Shown: positions 33,125-41,832 of the stretch, piece by piece
Layout of the letters: every line of letters begins with the position of its first letter
Position numbering within the stretch: the first letter of the stretch is position 1
NCBI GenBank assembly: GCA_001298555.1
Contig: LJCW01000264.1
Coordinates: 1 to 62,590 of the forward strand
From: Actinobacteria bacterium OV450
Lineage (GTDB): Bacteria; Actinomycetota; Actinomycetes; Streptomycetales; Streptomycetaceae
Direction of reading: 5' to 3'
Length of the DNA: 62,590 nt
Program-made: the position numbers and the translations under genes
Notes under the pieces: generated by a model
What the model was told of the DNA's origin: nothing
The model's input: the letters and a program-made list of their open reading frames with translations, nothing else
Database searches by the model: none

Positions 33125-34027
33125 ATGGACCGGACGACGCACGCTGACGGACACCAGGAGACGGACCCGGGGACCGATCCGAGGACCGACCCGGGGCCCG
33201 GCCCCAAGGCCGGTCCCGGAGACACCCGCACCGGGCTGAGCGGCAGCGCCTTCGTGCCCCGGCAGGAGGACCTCGAACTGAACCTGCCGCCCGTGTTCAC
33301 CGACTCCGCCCAGGAACGCGAGCACCGCAAGCAGCGGCTCGCCGGCGCCTGCCGCGTCTTCGGCCGCCTCGGCTTCTCCGAAGGCGTCGCGGGGCACATC
33401 ACCGTGCGGGACCCGGAGTACCCGGACATGTTCTGGGTGAACCCGTTCGGCATGTCCTTCCGGCACGTCCGCGTCAGCGACCTGATCCTCGTGGACCACG
33501 AGGGACAGGTCCGCCACGGCAGGCGCCCCGTCAACCGGGCGGGATTCGTGATCCACTCCGCGATCCACGCCGCCCGCCCCGACGTGGTCGCCGCCTGTCA
33601 CGCCCACGCCGTCCACGGAAAAGCCTTCTCCAGCCTGGGGCGCCCGCTGGACCCGATCACCCAGGACGCGTGCGCCGTGTACGAACAGCACACCGTGCAC
33701 CGCGACGGGGCCGGTGCCGTGGTGGTCGAGGAGGAGGCCGGCCGGCAGCTCGCCGCGGGGCTGGGGCGGCACAAGGCCGTCATCCACCAGAACCACGGCG
33801 TCTTCACCGTCGGCGAATCGGTCGACGAGGCGGCCTGGTGGTTCATCTCCATGGAGCGCAGCGCCCAGGCGCAGCTGATGGCGGAGGCTGCGGGCACCCC
33901 GCACCTGATCGACCCCGAGGCCGCCCGGCACACCCGGGACCAGACCGGGTTCCCGCTCGCGGGATGGTTCTCCTTCCAGCCCCTGTGGGACGAGATCGTC
34001 CGCACGGATCCCGACCTCTTCGAGTAG
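33125..34027 (+). CDS. Class II aldolase/adducin family protein
   Basis: A 300-residue cytoplasmic enzyme of the class II aldolase family (fuculose-phosphate aldolase-like). Zn ligands are visible as HAHAVHG and HQNHG; the motif RLGFSEGVAGHITVRDP opens the domain, and PFGMSFRHVRVSDLILVD follows. A 45-residue Asp/Pro/Gly-rich N-terminal extension precedes it. The ATG at 33125 is the first after GGAG. It is the first gene of an operon with a TetR regulator and an alpha/beta hydrolase, preceded by twin palindromes. Substrate unknown; adducin-like members also act on non-phosphorylated compounds. Confidence 0.85.
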   Translation: MDRTTHADGHQETDPGTDPRTDPGPGPKAGPGDTRTGLSGSAFVPRQEDLELNLPPVFTDSAQEREHRKQRLAGACRVFGRLGFSEGVAGHITVRDPEYPDMFWVNPFGMSFRHVRVSDLILVDHEGQVRHGRRPVNRAGFVIHSAIHAARPDVVAACHAHAVHGKAFSSLGRPLDPITQDACAVYEQHTVHRDGAGAVVVEEEAGRQLAAGLGRHKAVIHQNHGVFTVGESVDEAAWWFISMERSAQAQLMAEAAGTPHLIDPEAARHTRDQTGFPLAGWFSFQPLWDEIVRTDPDLFE

Positions 34028-34039
34028 GCTCCGCCACCC

Positions 34040-34777
34040 ATGACGCTCCCGCACACGACCGAGCCGGCCCCAGCGGAACCCGGGTCGCCCGCCTGGTGGC
34101 AGGCCCGGTACGCCGAACGCGACCGGCGCAGGCCCCGCCAGGGCGGGCTGACGCTCGACCGGATCACGGCCGGCGCGCTCGAACTGGCCGACCGCGAGGG
34201 CCTGGAGGCGCTCACGATGCGCCGGCTCGGCGAGCACCTCCAGGTCCGCCACACCTCCCTGTACCGGCACGTCTCGAGCCGGGAGGAGCTGCTGATCGAG
34301 ACCGTCGACCACATGCTCGGCGAGATCCAGCTGCCCGAACTCCGGGGGGACTGGCGGGCCGGGCTGGAGCGGGGGGCCCGGGAGTTCCGCCGGGTCCTTT
34401 CGGCGCACCCCGCGGTCGTCCCCCTGCTGACCGCCGGGCAGTTGCTGGGTCCCAACGCCCTGCGGGCCCGCGAGCACGCCCTGGGACAGCTCCTCGCACA
34501 CGGGTGGGGGCCGCGGTCGGCCGTCCACGTCTACCTCACGGTCACCCACTTCGTGATCGGCGCCGCCGTGCTCGACTCCGGTGGCGCCGCCCGTACCGCC
34601 GGACAGCGCGCCGCGATGGCCGAGCTGTTCACCTCCCTCTCCCCGCTCACCCACCCGGCCGTCCACCGCCATGCCGGACTGCTCAACTCCCTCGACTCCG
34701 AGGCCGAGTTCGAGTTCGGCCTGCGGACCCTGCTGTACGGGCTGGAGCACCGGCACGCCGAGGAGGCCCGCGCATGA
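34040..34777 (+). CDS. TetR-family transcriptional regulator
   Basis: A 245-residue repressor: helix-turn-helix at residues about 45-90 (LDRITAGALELADREGLEAL, MRRLGEHLQVRHTSLYRHVS) and a C-terminal ligand-binding part of the classic TetR class-C layout (about 130 residues with HxxG-like HTSLYRHV). It begins 13 bases after the aldolase gene and overlaps the hydrolase gene by 4 bases (ATGA). It most likely binds the twin palindromes before the aldolase gene and thereby represses the whole operon. Confidence 0.9.
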   Translation: MTLPHTTEPAPAEPGSPAWWQARYAERDRRRPRQGGLTLDRITAGALELADREGLEALTMRRLGEHLQVRHTSLYRHVSSREELLIETVDHMLGEIQLPELRGDWRAGLERGAREFRRVLSAHPAVVPLLTAGQLLGPNALRAREHALGQLLAHGWGPRSAVHVYLTVTHFVIGAAVLDSGGAARTAGQRAAMAELFTSLSPLTHPAVHRHAGLLNSLDSEAEFEFGLRTLLYGLEHRHAEEARA

Positions 34778-35649
34778 GCGGCGCACGCGTCCTGCCACCG
34801 CTGGACCGCTGGACCGCGGGCGGCGCCACGTCCCCGATCGGCGGGCACCGCGTCTTCGTGCGCCAGGACGGGCCGCCGCACGGCCCGCCCGTCACCCTCG
34901 TCCACGGGTTCCCGACCTCCTCCCACGACTGGGCGGCCGTCGTCCCGCCGCTCGTCGCGGCCGGACTGCGGGTCACCACCCTGGACCTGCTCGGGTTCGG
35001 GGAGAGCGACAAGCCCCGGCGCCACCGCTACTCGGTGCTCGACCAGGCCTCGCTCGTCGAGGAGGTGTGGCGCCGGTACGGGATCGGCGCCACCGCCCTG
35101 GTCGCGCACGACTACGGGGTGAGCGTCGGACAGGAGCTGCTGGCCCGCGACCCGGCCCGGATCACCCGCATGGCCTGGCTCAACGGCGGCCTGTACCCCG
35201 ATCTGCACCGGCCCGTGCCGGTCCAGCGGCTGTTGCACGGGCCCCTGGGCCCGCTGCTGGCGCCCCTCACCACGGAGCGGAGGTTCACCGCGTCCCTGCG
35301 CGGGGTGCTGGGGCGGTCCGTGTCCGAGGAGGACCTGCGGGACCTGTGGGCGGCCGTGTCCCGGGCCGGCGGACACCGCCTCGCCCCGCGGCTGCTGCGC
35401 TACATCGACGAACGCCGCCTGCACTCCGGGCGCTGGGTCCCGGCCCTGGAGGGCTACCCCGGACCGGTGCTGTTCGTGTGGGGGCCCGCGGACCCGATCA
35501 GCGGGGCCCACGTGCTGGTCCGGATCCGGGCGCGCATGCCGCACGCCCGGATCGTTGAACTGGCGGGGCCGCCGGCCGTCGGGCACTACCCGCAAGTGGA
35601 GGATCCCGCGGCCGTGGCGGCCGCGCTCACCGGGTTCCTGGCCCCCTGA
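34774..35649 (+). CDS. Alpha/beta hydrolase, MEST/haloalkane-dehalogenase-like
   Basis: A 291-residue alpha/beta hydrolase. The oxyanion segment is HGFPTSSHDW, the nucleophile elbow AHDYGVSVGQ has Asp instead of Ser, as in epoxide hydrolases, dehalogenases and the MEST group, and the C-terminal His is in VGHYPQVEDP. It thus may open epoxides or release halide rather than cleave esters. ATG at 34774 overlaps the TetR stop. Third gene of the operon; the Ser/Thr kinase gene ends 16 bases after it on the other strand. Confidence 0.87.
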   Translation: MSGARVLPPLDRWTAGGATSPIGGHRVFVRQDGPPHGPPVTLVHGFPTSSHDWAAVVPPLVAAGLRVTTLDLLGFGESDKPRRHRYSVLDQASLVEEVWRRYGIGATALVAHDYGVSVGQELLARDPARITRMAWLNGGLYPDLHRPVPVQRLLHGPLGPLLAPLTTERRFTASLRGVLGRSVSEEDLRDLWAAVSRAGGHRLAPRLLRYIDERRLHSGRWVPALEGYPGPVLFVWGPADPISGAHVLVRIRARMPHARIVELAGPPAVGHYPQVEDPAAVAAALTGFLAP

Positions 35650-35665
35650 GACGGGGCCCGCGGGT

Positions 35666-37282
35666 TCAGCGGCCGCGGGTCAGGGCCGCCGGGGCTCCGG
35701 CGGACTGCGCGCCCTCCGAGGCGAGCGTCAGACGGTCCGGCGCCTCCAGGGTCAGCACGTACAGGTTGCCCCTGGGGCAGTCGAAGGAGGCCGCGCGGTC
35801 GGTCGGATGGCTCGTCGCCGCCGCGAGGACCGCGGTGTTCCCCTTGATCTGCCGCAGTTCGAGGGCTTCCGTGCAGCCCAGGTCGCGCCCGCTGGAGACC
35901 TCCTTGACGTTGCTGACCTGCCGGCCCACGATCTCGCCCGCGTTCCCCGCGGTGAGGGTGACGGCGACCGTGAACTCACCCGTCCTGGCGCGGGTGATGC
36001 CGTCCGCGTCCGGTGTTCCGGGGCCCACGCCGGACCAGGTGCCGACCCATGACGCGGGCAGCGCACCCGCGGACGACGCGGACGGCGACGGCGACGGCGA
36101 CGCGGACGACGACCCGGACGCCGGGGGCGAACCGGCCGGGCCCCCGGCCTTGTCGCCGCCGTGCCCGGGCAGGGTGACCGCCAGGGTGACGGCCACGGCG
36201 AGGATCCCTCCGGCGGCCGCGCCGATCACCAGCGGCCGCCGCGAGGACGAGCCTCGCGGAGACTCCGGGGTGAACGCGGCCGACAGCGCGGTACCGGGGA
36301 CCGGGGGCAGCGCCGGCGGCGGCACCGCGGGGGCGGGCGGGGTGGCGGCCGGCGGCTGCGAGGTGCTCAGGAGCCGCCGTAGTTCGGCCTCCCGGCGGCC
36401 GGCCTCCGCGATCAGGTCCGGTGGCACCGCGGCGCTCCAGTCGCCTTCCTCCGCCGCGCCGAGCCGGGCCCGTACCTCCTCGGCGGCCGGTCTCCGGTCG
36501 GGGTCCTTGGCCAGGCAGTCCCGCACCAGTGGAAGCAGGGACTCCGGCATTCCGTCGAGCAGGGGTTCGTCGTGCACGATCCGGTACAGGAGGGCCGGCA
36601 GGGACAGTTCCTCGCCGCCCGCCAGGAAGGGACCGCGGCCCGTCGCCGCGTACACGAGGACCGCGGCGAGGGAGAACACGTCGGCGGGCGCCGCGGCCAC
36701 GGCGCCGACGGCCTGCTCCGGCGCGAGGTAGCCGGGCGTGCCGATGACCGCACCCGTCTGTGTGTGGCGCGGGTCGCGCACGGCGCGGGCGATCCCGAAA
36801 TCGATGAGGAACGGGCGCTCCGGACCGAGCAGCACGTTCGCCGGCTTGATGTCCCGGTGGACGACGCCCGCCGCCCGTACGGTGACGAGCGCGGCCGACA
36901 GCTCCCTGGCCAGGCAGTGCAGGGCCGGCTCCGGCAGCGGCCCGTGCCCGCGTACCCAGTCGGCCAGCGAGGGCGCGGCGACGTACTCCGTGGCCAGCCA
37001 CTGGGGCAGTGCGCCCGGCGGACTGAAGTCCACCACGGAGACCGTCCAGGCGCTGCGGACCCGGTCGTTGGTGCGTATCTCCCGGCTGAACCGCTCGGCG
37101 AAGTCCGGGTCCAGGCTCAGTTCGCGGTGCACGGTCTTCAGGGCGAGCGGCCGGCCGGAGGGCGTCCGGGCCAGGAACACCTCGCCCATCCCTCCCTCGC
37201 CGAGCCGTGCCAGCAGGCGGTAACCGCCGATCTCCGGCAGGTCACCGGGCCGCAAAGACTCCACCGACTCCCCCGTCCCCAT
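35666..37282 (-). CDS. Membrane-bound Ser/Thr protein kinase
   Basis: A 538-residue eukaryotic-type kinase. Kinase domain residues about 20-275: GEGGMGEV (P-loop), ALKTV (Lys), HRDIKPANVLL (catalytic loop), DFGIAR and GTPGYLAPEQ (activation segment). A Pro-rich linker, one membrane helix (LVIGAAAGGILAVAVTLAVT) and a Ser/Pro-rich stalk lead to an outer domain (SWVGTWSGVGPGTPDADG to the end) with two Cys, which has the look of a small beta-barrel ligand sensor. No PASTA repeats. ATG 37282. The 3' neighbour runs towards it; upstream are tandem repeats and a hairpin ending the oxidase gene. Confidence 0.92.
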   Translation of the reverse strand: MGTGESVESLRPGDLPEIGGYRLLARLGEGGMGEVFLARTPSGRPLALKTVHRELSLDPDFAERFSREIRTNDRVRSAWTVSVVDFSPPGALPQWLATEYVAAPSLADWVRGHGPLPEPALHCLARELSAALVTVRAAGVVHRDIKPANVLLGPERPFLIDFGIARAVRDPRHTQTGAVIGTPGYLAPEQAVGAVAAAPADVFSLAAVLVYAATGRGPFLAGGEELSLPALLYRIVHDEPLLDGMPESLLPLVRDCLAKDPDRRPAAEEVRARLGAAEEGDWSAAVPPDLIAEAGRREAELRRLLSTSQPPAATPPAPAVPPPALPPVPGTALSAAFTPESPRGSSSRRPLVIGAAAGGILAVAVTLAVTLPGHGGDKAGGPAGSPPASGSSSASPSPSPSASSAGALPASWVGTWSGVGPGTPDADGITRARTGEFTVAVTLTAGNAGEIVGRQVSNVKEVSSGRDLGCTEALELRQIKGNTAVLAAATSHPTDRAASFDCPRGNLYVLTLEAPDRLTLASEGAQSAGAPAALTRGR

Positions 37283-37360
37283 GGCCGTGCGCCGGTCCGC
37301 GGTGCGCGGACCGTCCGGGGGGTCAACCTATCCGACGGGCTTCGCGGGGCGGCGTCGTGC

Positions 37361-37430
37361 CGGCGCCCGGTGTCCGGCGCCCGGTGTCCGGCGCCCGGTG
37401 TCCGGCGCCCGGTGTCCGGGGCCCGGTGTC
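37361..37430. repeat. 14-bp tandem repeat, five units
   Basis: CGGCGCCCGGTGTC four times (37361-37416), then one variant unit with GGGG (37417-37430), without gaps. It lies between the oxidase gene and the kinase gene on the minus strand. The last unit is also the left arm of the hairpin at 37421-37458, so each unit has the same sequence as a hairpin arm. Confidence 0.9.
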
Positions 37431-37458
37431 CGGCCGGTCCGACGGCCGGACACCGGGC
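37421..37458 (-). terminator. Strong hairpin after the copper radical oxidase gene
   Basis: Perfect 16-bp stem (37421-37436 with 37443-37458) and a 6-base loop GTCCGA. In the direction of the oxidase gene it starts 7 bases after the stop codon. No T-run. It overlaps the 14-bp repeat array. Confidence 0.8.
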
Positions 37459-37464
37459 GCGCGT

Positions 37465-40020
37465 TCAGGAGACGGTGATGAACTTCGCGGTGCTCGGCAC
37501 GCCGTGGGCGTCGAGGGCGAAGAGCATGTAGGTCCCGGGCAGGACCACCCCGGTGTCGGCCGGCAGGGACACGGTGTACGTGCCGGTTCCGGTGGCCGTG
37601 GAGGCGAGGGGGACCCGTCGCTGGTCGTTGTCGGTGGAGTGGGTGGCGGCAGCGGTGCGCATCAGGACGAAGGACTCCACGGGGGCCTGGGTGCTGACCG
37701 TCAGCGAGCTGCCGGGAGCCGCCCTGGGGGGCACGCCCCCGGTGATGGCGGGACGCGGCTTCGGCGATCCGTCGGCGTTGAGCAGGTACGGCGGGGTGAA
37801 GACGGCCCCGTCCGCGTGGTTGGTCGCGCAGTCGCCGCACAGGCCTCCGCCGCCGGAGAAGATGCGCCCGTCCGGCAGCAGGTTGGCCACGCTGTGGTAG
37901 TTGCGCGGGATGGCCATGGTGGCCAGCGGGGTGAAGCGGCCGGTCGCCGGGTCCCACAGTTCGGGGGCCAGAACGGAGGTCGCGTCGCTGAAGGGCACCG
38001 GGTAGGCCTGCCCGCCGAAGACGGCCACCTTGCCGTCGGGCAGGACGACGCTGTTGCCGAAGGCGCGGGCGTGCTCCATGTCGCCGGTGCGGGCGGCCTG
38101 GACCCGGTCGCCCGAGATGCCCACGGTGTACGCGCGGCGGGTGGCCGGGGTCTTCTCGTAGGCGGGGGCTCCGCCGAGCGTGAGGAGTTTGCCGATGTCG
38201 TAGGAGACGGCGTTGCCCGTCATGGCGTCCTGGCTGTCGGCCCGGGTGCCGGCGGGGGTGATGCCGCCCCGTCCGCTGGTCGAGATCCAGTTCATCTGCT
38301 TGCTCGGGCCCAGTTGCAGCACTTTGCCGCCCGAAGTGGCGTGCAGCCACATGTGGTTGTCGGCCCGGTACGGTCCTGCGGGGTCGCCCGTCAGGGCGGG
38401 GGTGGCCGGGACGCCGGGGAGTGCGCGCCAGGTGCGGGTGTCCGGTGACCAGGCCTCGCCGGCCTTGTCGCCCGCGGGGCCGCTCCAGGATCCGCCCAGG
38501 ACGAAGGCCTCGCCGGTGGAGAGCAGCGTCATGGCCTGGTAGCCGCGGGCGGTGTTCATGGCTGCGGTCGCGGACCAGGTGTCGGCGGCAGGATCGTAGA
38601 TGCTCGCCTTTTCGGCGTTGCTTCCGCCGGTGACCAGGACACGGCCGTCGGCCAGCATCGCTATGCCCGGACAGAACATGTCGTGACCGGTGTTGTCGAT
38701 GCGGCGCTGTGTGACCTTGCCGGTCTTCAGGTCCAGGATCGCGGTCTGCGTGTAGCCGTTGCTGCCGCCGAACCGGTCGACCGCGTACGCGGACCAGGCG
38801 AGCAGCTTGTCCCCGGGCAGGACGGCGGTGGCCACGGGCACGAGGGGGAAGCCGGTGATCTTGTCCCAGGCTCCGTGGACGGCCGGGTCGGCCGGTCCGC
38901 TCAGGCGTATTTCGGCGGCCGAGGTCCACGGGCCGCGGCCGCCGGCTTCCGTGGTCACGGTCAGTCGTACGTACCGTGCGGTCTCGGTGCGCAGGAAGGT
39001 GGCGGTCTTGACGGTGTCGTCGTCGCGCCAGGTGCCGGCGGCGACGGGTGCGCCGAAGGCCGTGCCGTCGTTGCTGGTGGTGACCGTGTACGCGCCGGCC
39101 CGGCCGTTGCCGCCGTCGAGGCGGGGATGGTAGACGAGGGCGGAGACGGCGTTCGTGCGGTGCATGTCGATGGTGATGCTGTGCGGCAGGGGGGCCGGGG
39201 TGCCGGCCCACCTGCTGTGCCAGATGGTGGCGTCGTTGCCGTCGAGGACGTTGGCCGCGCGGCCGTCCCCGGCGCCGGTCTCCTCGTCGCCGGCCGTGGC
39301 CGTCCAGCCGGTCCGGGGCAGGTCGACGGTGGCTGCGGGGGTGCCGGGGTCGCCCAGCAGGTTGATCTCGGCGGCGGAGGTCCAGGGGCCGCGGCCGCCG
39401 GCCTCCGTGAGCGCGGTCAGCCGGACGAAGCGGGCCCCCTGCGGGGCGAACCCGAGGGTCTTGGCGCTGCCGTCGTCGGCCAGGGTGCCGGAGGCGACGG
39501 GGCTCGCCCAGTTCTGTCCGTCGGTGCTGAGGCTGATCGTGTACTCGCCGACGCGCCCGTTGGCGCCGTTGGAGCGGGGGAGGTAGACGAGGGCGGAGAC
39601 GACTGCCGTGCGGTGCATGTCGAGGGTGATGCCGTGCGGCAGGGGGGCGGGGGTGCCGGCCCATGCGCTGTGCCAGATGGTGCCGGGGTTGCCGTCGAGG
39701 ACGTTGACCGCGCGGCCGTTCTCGGCGCCGGTCTCCTCGTCGGTCGCCGTCGCGGTCCAGCCGGTCCGGTCGAGGACGGGGGCCGTGGGTTCCATGGCGT
39801 TCGCCGGGGCGATGCCGTGGTGCGGTGACTGCTGCGCGGTCTGCTGGTCGAAGGGTACGGGCGCGGGCCGCGGGGTGGGGCCGCGGCCGGCCGCTGCCGG
39901 ACCCGCCACCGCGAACCACGGCATCAGGCCGAGCAGCAGCGAGCCGAGGCCCAGGGCGATGAGCAGGTGGGAACGGCGTAACGCGCGGGGCAAGGCGAGG
40001 AAGCGTCGCCTGTAGTGCAA
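37465..40020 (-). CDS. Galactose-oxidase-like copper radical oxidase with two F5/8C-like domains
   Basis: An 851-residue exported enzyme. TTG at 40020 is used: AGGAGG lies 5 bases ahead and no better start fits. It has an N-terminal hydrophobic anchor, two nearly identical F5/8 type C (CBM32-like) carbohydrate-binding repeats (about residues 85-225 and 235-375, each ending GGRGPWTSAAEI), a seven-bladed Kelch-like catalytic domain and a C-terminal DUF1929 domain. All active-site residues of the family are present: Cys450 (DMFCPG) and Tyr494 (RGYQ) for the Tyr-Cys cofactor, Trp512 (GGSWSG), Tyr708 and His709 (RNYHSV), His794 (THSTDNDQRR). It should oxidise a primary alcohol or aldehyde to give hydrogen peroxide. 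Confidence 0.93.
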   Translation of the reverse strand: MHYRRRFLALPRALRRSHLLIALGLGSLLLGLMPWFAVAGPAAAGRGPTPRPAPVPFDQQTAQQSPHHGIAPANAMEPTAPVLDRTGWTATATDEETGAENGRAVNVLDGNPGTIWHSAWAGTPAPLPHGITLDMHRTAVVSALVYLPRSNGANGRVGEYTISLSTDGQNWASPVASGTLADDGSAKTLGFAPQGARFVRLTALTEAGGRGPWTSAAEINLLGDPGTPAATVDLPRTGWTATAGDEETGAGDGRAANVLDGNDATIWHSRWAGTPAPLPHSITIDMHRTNAVSALVYHPRLDGGNGRAGAYTVTTSNDGTAFGAPVAAGTWRDDDTVKTATFLRTETARYVRLTVTTEAGGRGPWTSAAEIRLSGPADPAVHGAWDKITGFPLVPVATAVLPGDKLLAWSAYAVDRFGGSNGYTQTAILDLKTGKVTQRRIDNTGHDMFCPGIAMLADGRVLVTGGSNAEKASIYDPAADTWSATAAMNTARGYQAMTLLSTGEAFVLGGSWSGPAGDKAGEAWSPDTRTWRALPGVPATPALTGDPAGPYRADNHMWLHATSGGKVLQLGPSKQMNWISTSGRGGITPAGTRADSQDAMTGNAVSYDIGKLLTLGGAPAYEKTPATRRAYTVGISGDRVQAARTGDMEHARAFGNSVVLPDGKVAVFGGQAYPVPFSDATSVLAPELWDPATGRFTPLATMAIPRNYHSVANLLPDGRIFSGGGGLCGDCATNHADGAVFTPPYLLNADGSPKPRPAITGGVPPRAAPGSSLTVSTQAPVESFVLMRTAAATHSTDNDQRRVPLASTATGTGTYTVSLPADTGVVLPGTYMLFALDAHGVPSTAKFITVS

Positions 40021-40255
40021 TCTGACCTCCTGGGGCGAACCGGCGCACACCCCATGGAACATAGGCCCACACCGCCGTGACTCACCTGAAACGAAGGAGA
40101 GTTGGCGTGAAGGGCACAGTCACCCGCGCGGGATGACGGGTTCCCGATGTTTCCCTGACATTCGTCACTGCCCGCTCCCCCGGCCCCGTTCGATGCTGAG
40201 GGGAGGTGAGGGGAAGACGAGACGGGGGCGGATGTCCGTGACGGCGAGGGAGTGC

Positions 40256-40870
40256 ATGACGGGGAGCGTGACGGCCGGGCCCGCCAAGGCGGGCGTCGCG
40301 CGGGTGTGGGCCCGCTCCCTGGCAGCGGTGCTGCTGCGGCGGCGGGCGGCGACGGGACTGCGGCACTCGGCCGCGACGCGACAGCTGGTGCTGGTCCTCG
40401 TGGCGTCCGAGGCCGTCGCGGCCCTCCCGATGTCGTCGATGCTGCCGCCGTGGGTCCGGCCGGCTCATGCGGTGCTGGAAGTGCTGGTGGTCCTGGCCGG
40501 GTCGGGCCTGGTGGCGGCGCTGGTCCGGAATCCGCACGAGGTCGATGCCGAACGGGTCCTCCTGCGGACCGGATTCCTCGGGGAGTTGACGCTGCCCCGT
40601 GCAGCGGTCCGTTCCGCGGCGGCGGTGGTCCGCACGGTCCCGGGCCGGGGGCCGCGACCCGTGCCGGACGAGCCGGCGGCGGTGGCCTGTTCGGTCGGTG
40701 ACTCGCTGAACGTGGCCCTGCGCCTGGACCCGCCGGTCCGCTTCGACCTGGGCCCGGCCGGGGTGGTGGACGCGACGACCGTGTACGCCTCGGCGGACTC
40801 CCCGCCCGCCCTCGCCCCCCCCCTGCACGCCGCGCCGCCCCGCTCACCGGACTCCCGCAAAACTTTCTGA
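40256..40870 (+). CDS. Membrane protein of unknown function
   Basis: A 204-residue protein (212 if the ATG at 40232 is used). The ATG at 40256 is preferred because GAGGGAG is right before it. Two membrane helices follow an N-terminal Arg-rich part (RQLVLVLVASEAVAALPM and AVLEVLVVLAGSGLVAALV); the rest is a soluble beta-rich domain of about 90 residues (RVLLRTGFLGELTLPRAAVR, VALRLDPPVRFDLGPAG). It looks like an integral membrane protein with a PH-like cytoplasmic domain, as in bYdbS-type proteins, but I cannot place it in a family. A GC hairpin follows at 40911. Confidence 0.7.
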   Translation: MTGSVTAGPAKAGVARVWARSLAAVLLRRRAATGLRHSAATRQLVLVLVASEAVAALPMSSMLPPWVRPAHAVLEVLVVLAGSGLVAALVRNPHEVDAERVLLRTGFLGELTLPRAAVRSAAAVVRTVPGRGPRPVPDEPAAVACSVGDSLNVALRLDPPVRFDLGPAGVVDATTVYASADSPPALAPPLHAAPPRSPDSRKTF

Positions 40871-40910
40871 GAAACCACCAATCCGCGGACCCCGACGCTC
40901 CGAAGAGGCA

Positions 40911-40935
40911 GCGAGACCCCCTCCCGGGGGCTCGC
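40911..40935 (+). terminator. Terminator-like hairpin
   Basis: GCGAG-A-CCCCC pairs with GGGGG-CTCGC around TCCC, with one bulged A, then TTCAC. It ends the membrane-protein gene and precedes the CHRD-like gene. Confidence 0.65.
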
Positions 40936-40992
40936 TTCACCCCCGACCGATCTGCGGTTCCCAGGCCGGGAATCCGCGGAAGAGGAGCGAAT

Positions 40993-41832
40993 GTGATGGT
41001 CAAGCGCACTGGTCGTCTCGTGGCGTCCGCCGCCGTGCCCGCCGCCGTGTTCCTGGCCCTCGGCCTCTCCGGGCCGGCTCTCGCCCAGAGCGGGAAGGCG
41101 TACCAGATCGACCTGGCACAGCTCAACGACTCCGGTTCCCGCGGCACGGCCATGCTGAGCATCAAGGGCAACCAGCTGACCGTGCAGATAGAGTCCGAGG
41201 GCATGGTGCCCGGATCGCCCTCGGCCCAGCACCTGCACGGGTCCACCAACGGGCACGACTTCCAGTGCCCGGACGCCACCGACGACACCAACCGCGACGG
41301 GATCCTCAGCAACACCGAGGCCACCGTCGACTACGGCAACATCAACATCTCGCTCACCACGTCCGGGGACACCAAGGCGACCAGCGGCCTCGCCGTGGAC
41401 CGCATGCCCGTCGCGAACAAGCAGGGCAAGCTCTCCTACAAGCGGACCATCACCGTCTCGCAGGACGTGGTCGACCACATCCAGGACCTGCACATCGTGC
41501 AGCACGGCATCGACCGCAACAAGAACGGCAAGTACGACTTCGAGGGCGCCGGCAAGAGCGAACTCGACCCGAAGCTGCCCCAGGAGGCCACGGCTCCGAC
41601 CAACTGCGGCATGGTGATGGGCGCGTCCGTGGGCTCCCTGCCGGTCGGCGGCATCGAGACGGGCGGCGGCTCCGGCTCCCCGCAGTCCGCGACGGTGACC
41701 CCGGTGACGGCGGCAGGCGGCGCGCTTGCCGCCGCCGCGGTGACGGCCGGGGCCGTGGTGTTCGCGCGCAGGCGGGCCGTCTCCGCCGCCGCCCGCACCC
41801 AGGCCGCGCAGACCACCGGGGGCGCCGCGTGA
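40993..41832 (+). CDS. Secreted CHRD-like surface protein with C-terminal membrane anchor
   Basis: A 279-residue exported protein. Signal peptide about 30 residues (ends LSGPALAQ). The main domain resembles the chordin-type CHRD fold (GTAMLSIKGNQLTVQIES, AQHLHGSTNGHDFQCP, VDYGNINISLT), with a His-x-His that could bind metal. Near the C-terminus: a Gly-rich segment LPVGGIETGGGSGS, a hydrophobic helix and RRR, a sortase-like sorting signal without a clear LPxTG. Start GTG 40993 or ATG 40996, both behind GGAG. It overlaps the sortase gene by 4 bases (GTGA), so the two clearly act together. Confidence 0.8.
   Translation: MMVKRTGRLVASAAVPAAVFLALGLSGPALAQSGKAYQIDLAQLNDSGSRGTAMLSIKGNQLTVQIESEGMVPGSPSAQHLHGSTNGHDFQCPDATDDTNRDGILSNTEATVDYGNINISLTTSGDTKATSGLAVDRMPVANKQGKLSYKRTITVSQDVVDHIQDLHIVQHGIDRNKNGKYDFEGAGKSELDPKLPQEATAPTNCGMVMGASVGSLPVGGIETGGGSGSPQSATVTPVTAAGGALAAAAVTAGAVVFARRRAVSAAARTQAAQTTGGAA

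Noticed and set aside
37361..37430. CRISPR-like array
   Set aside because: The 14-bp units are joined without spacers, so it is a simple tandem repeat.
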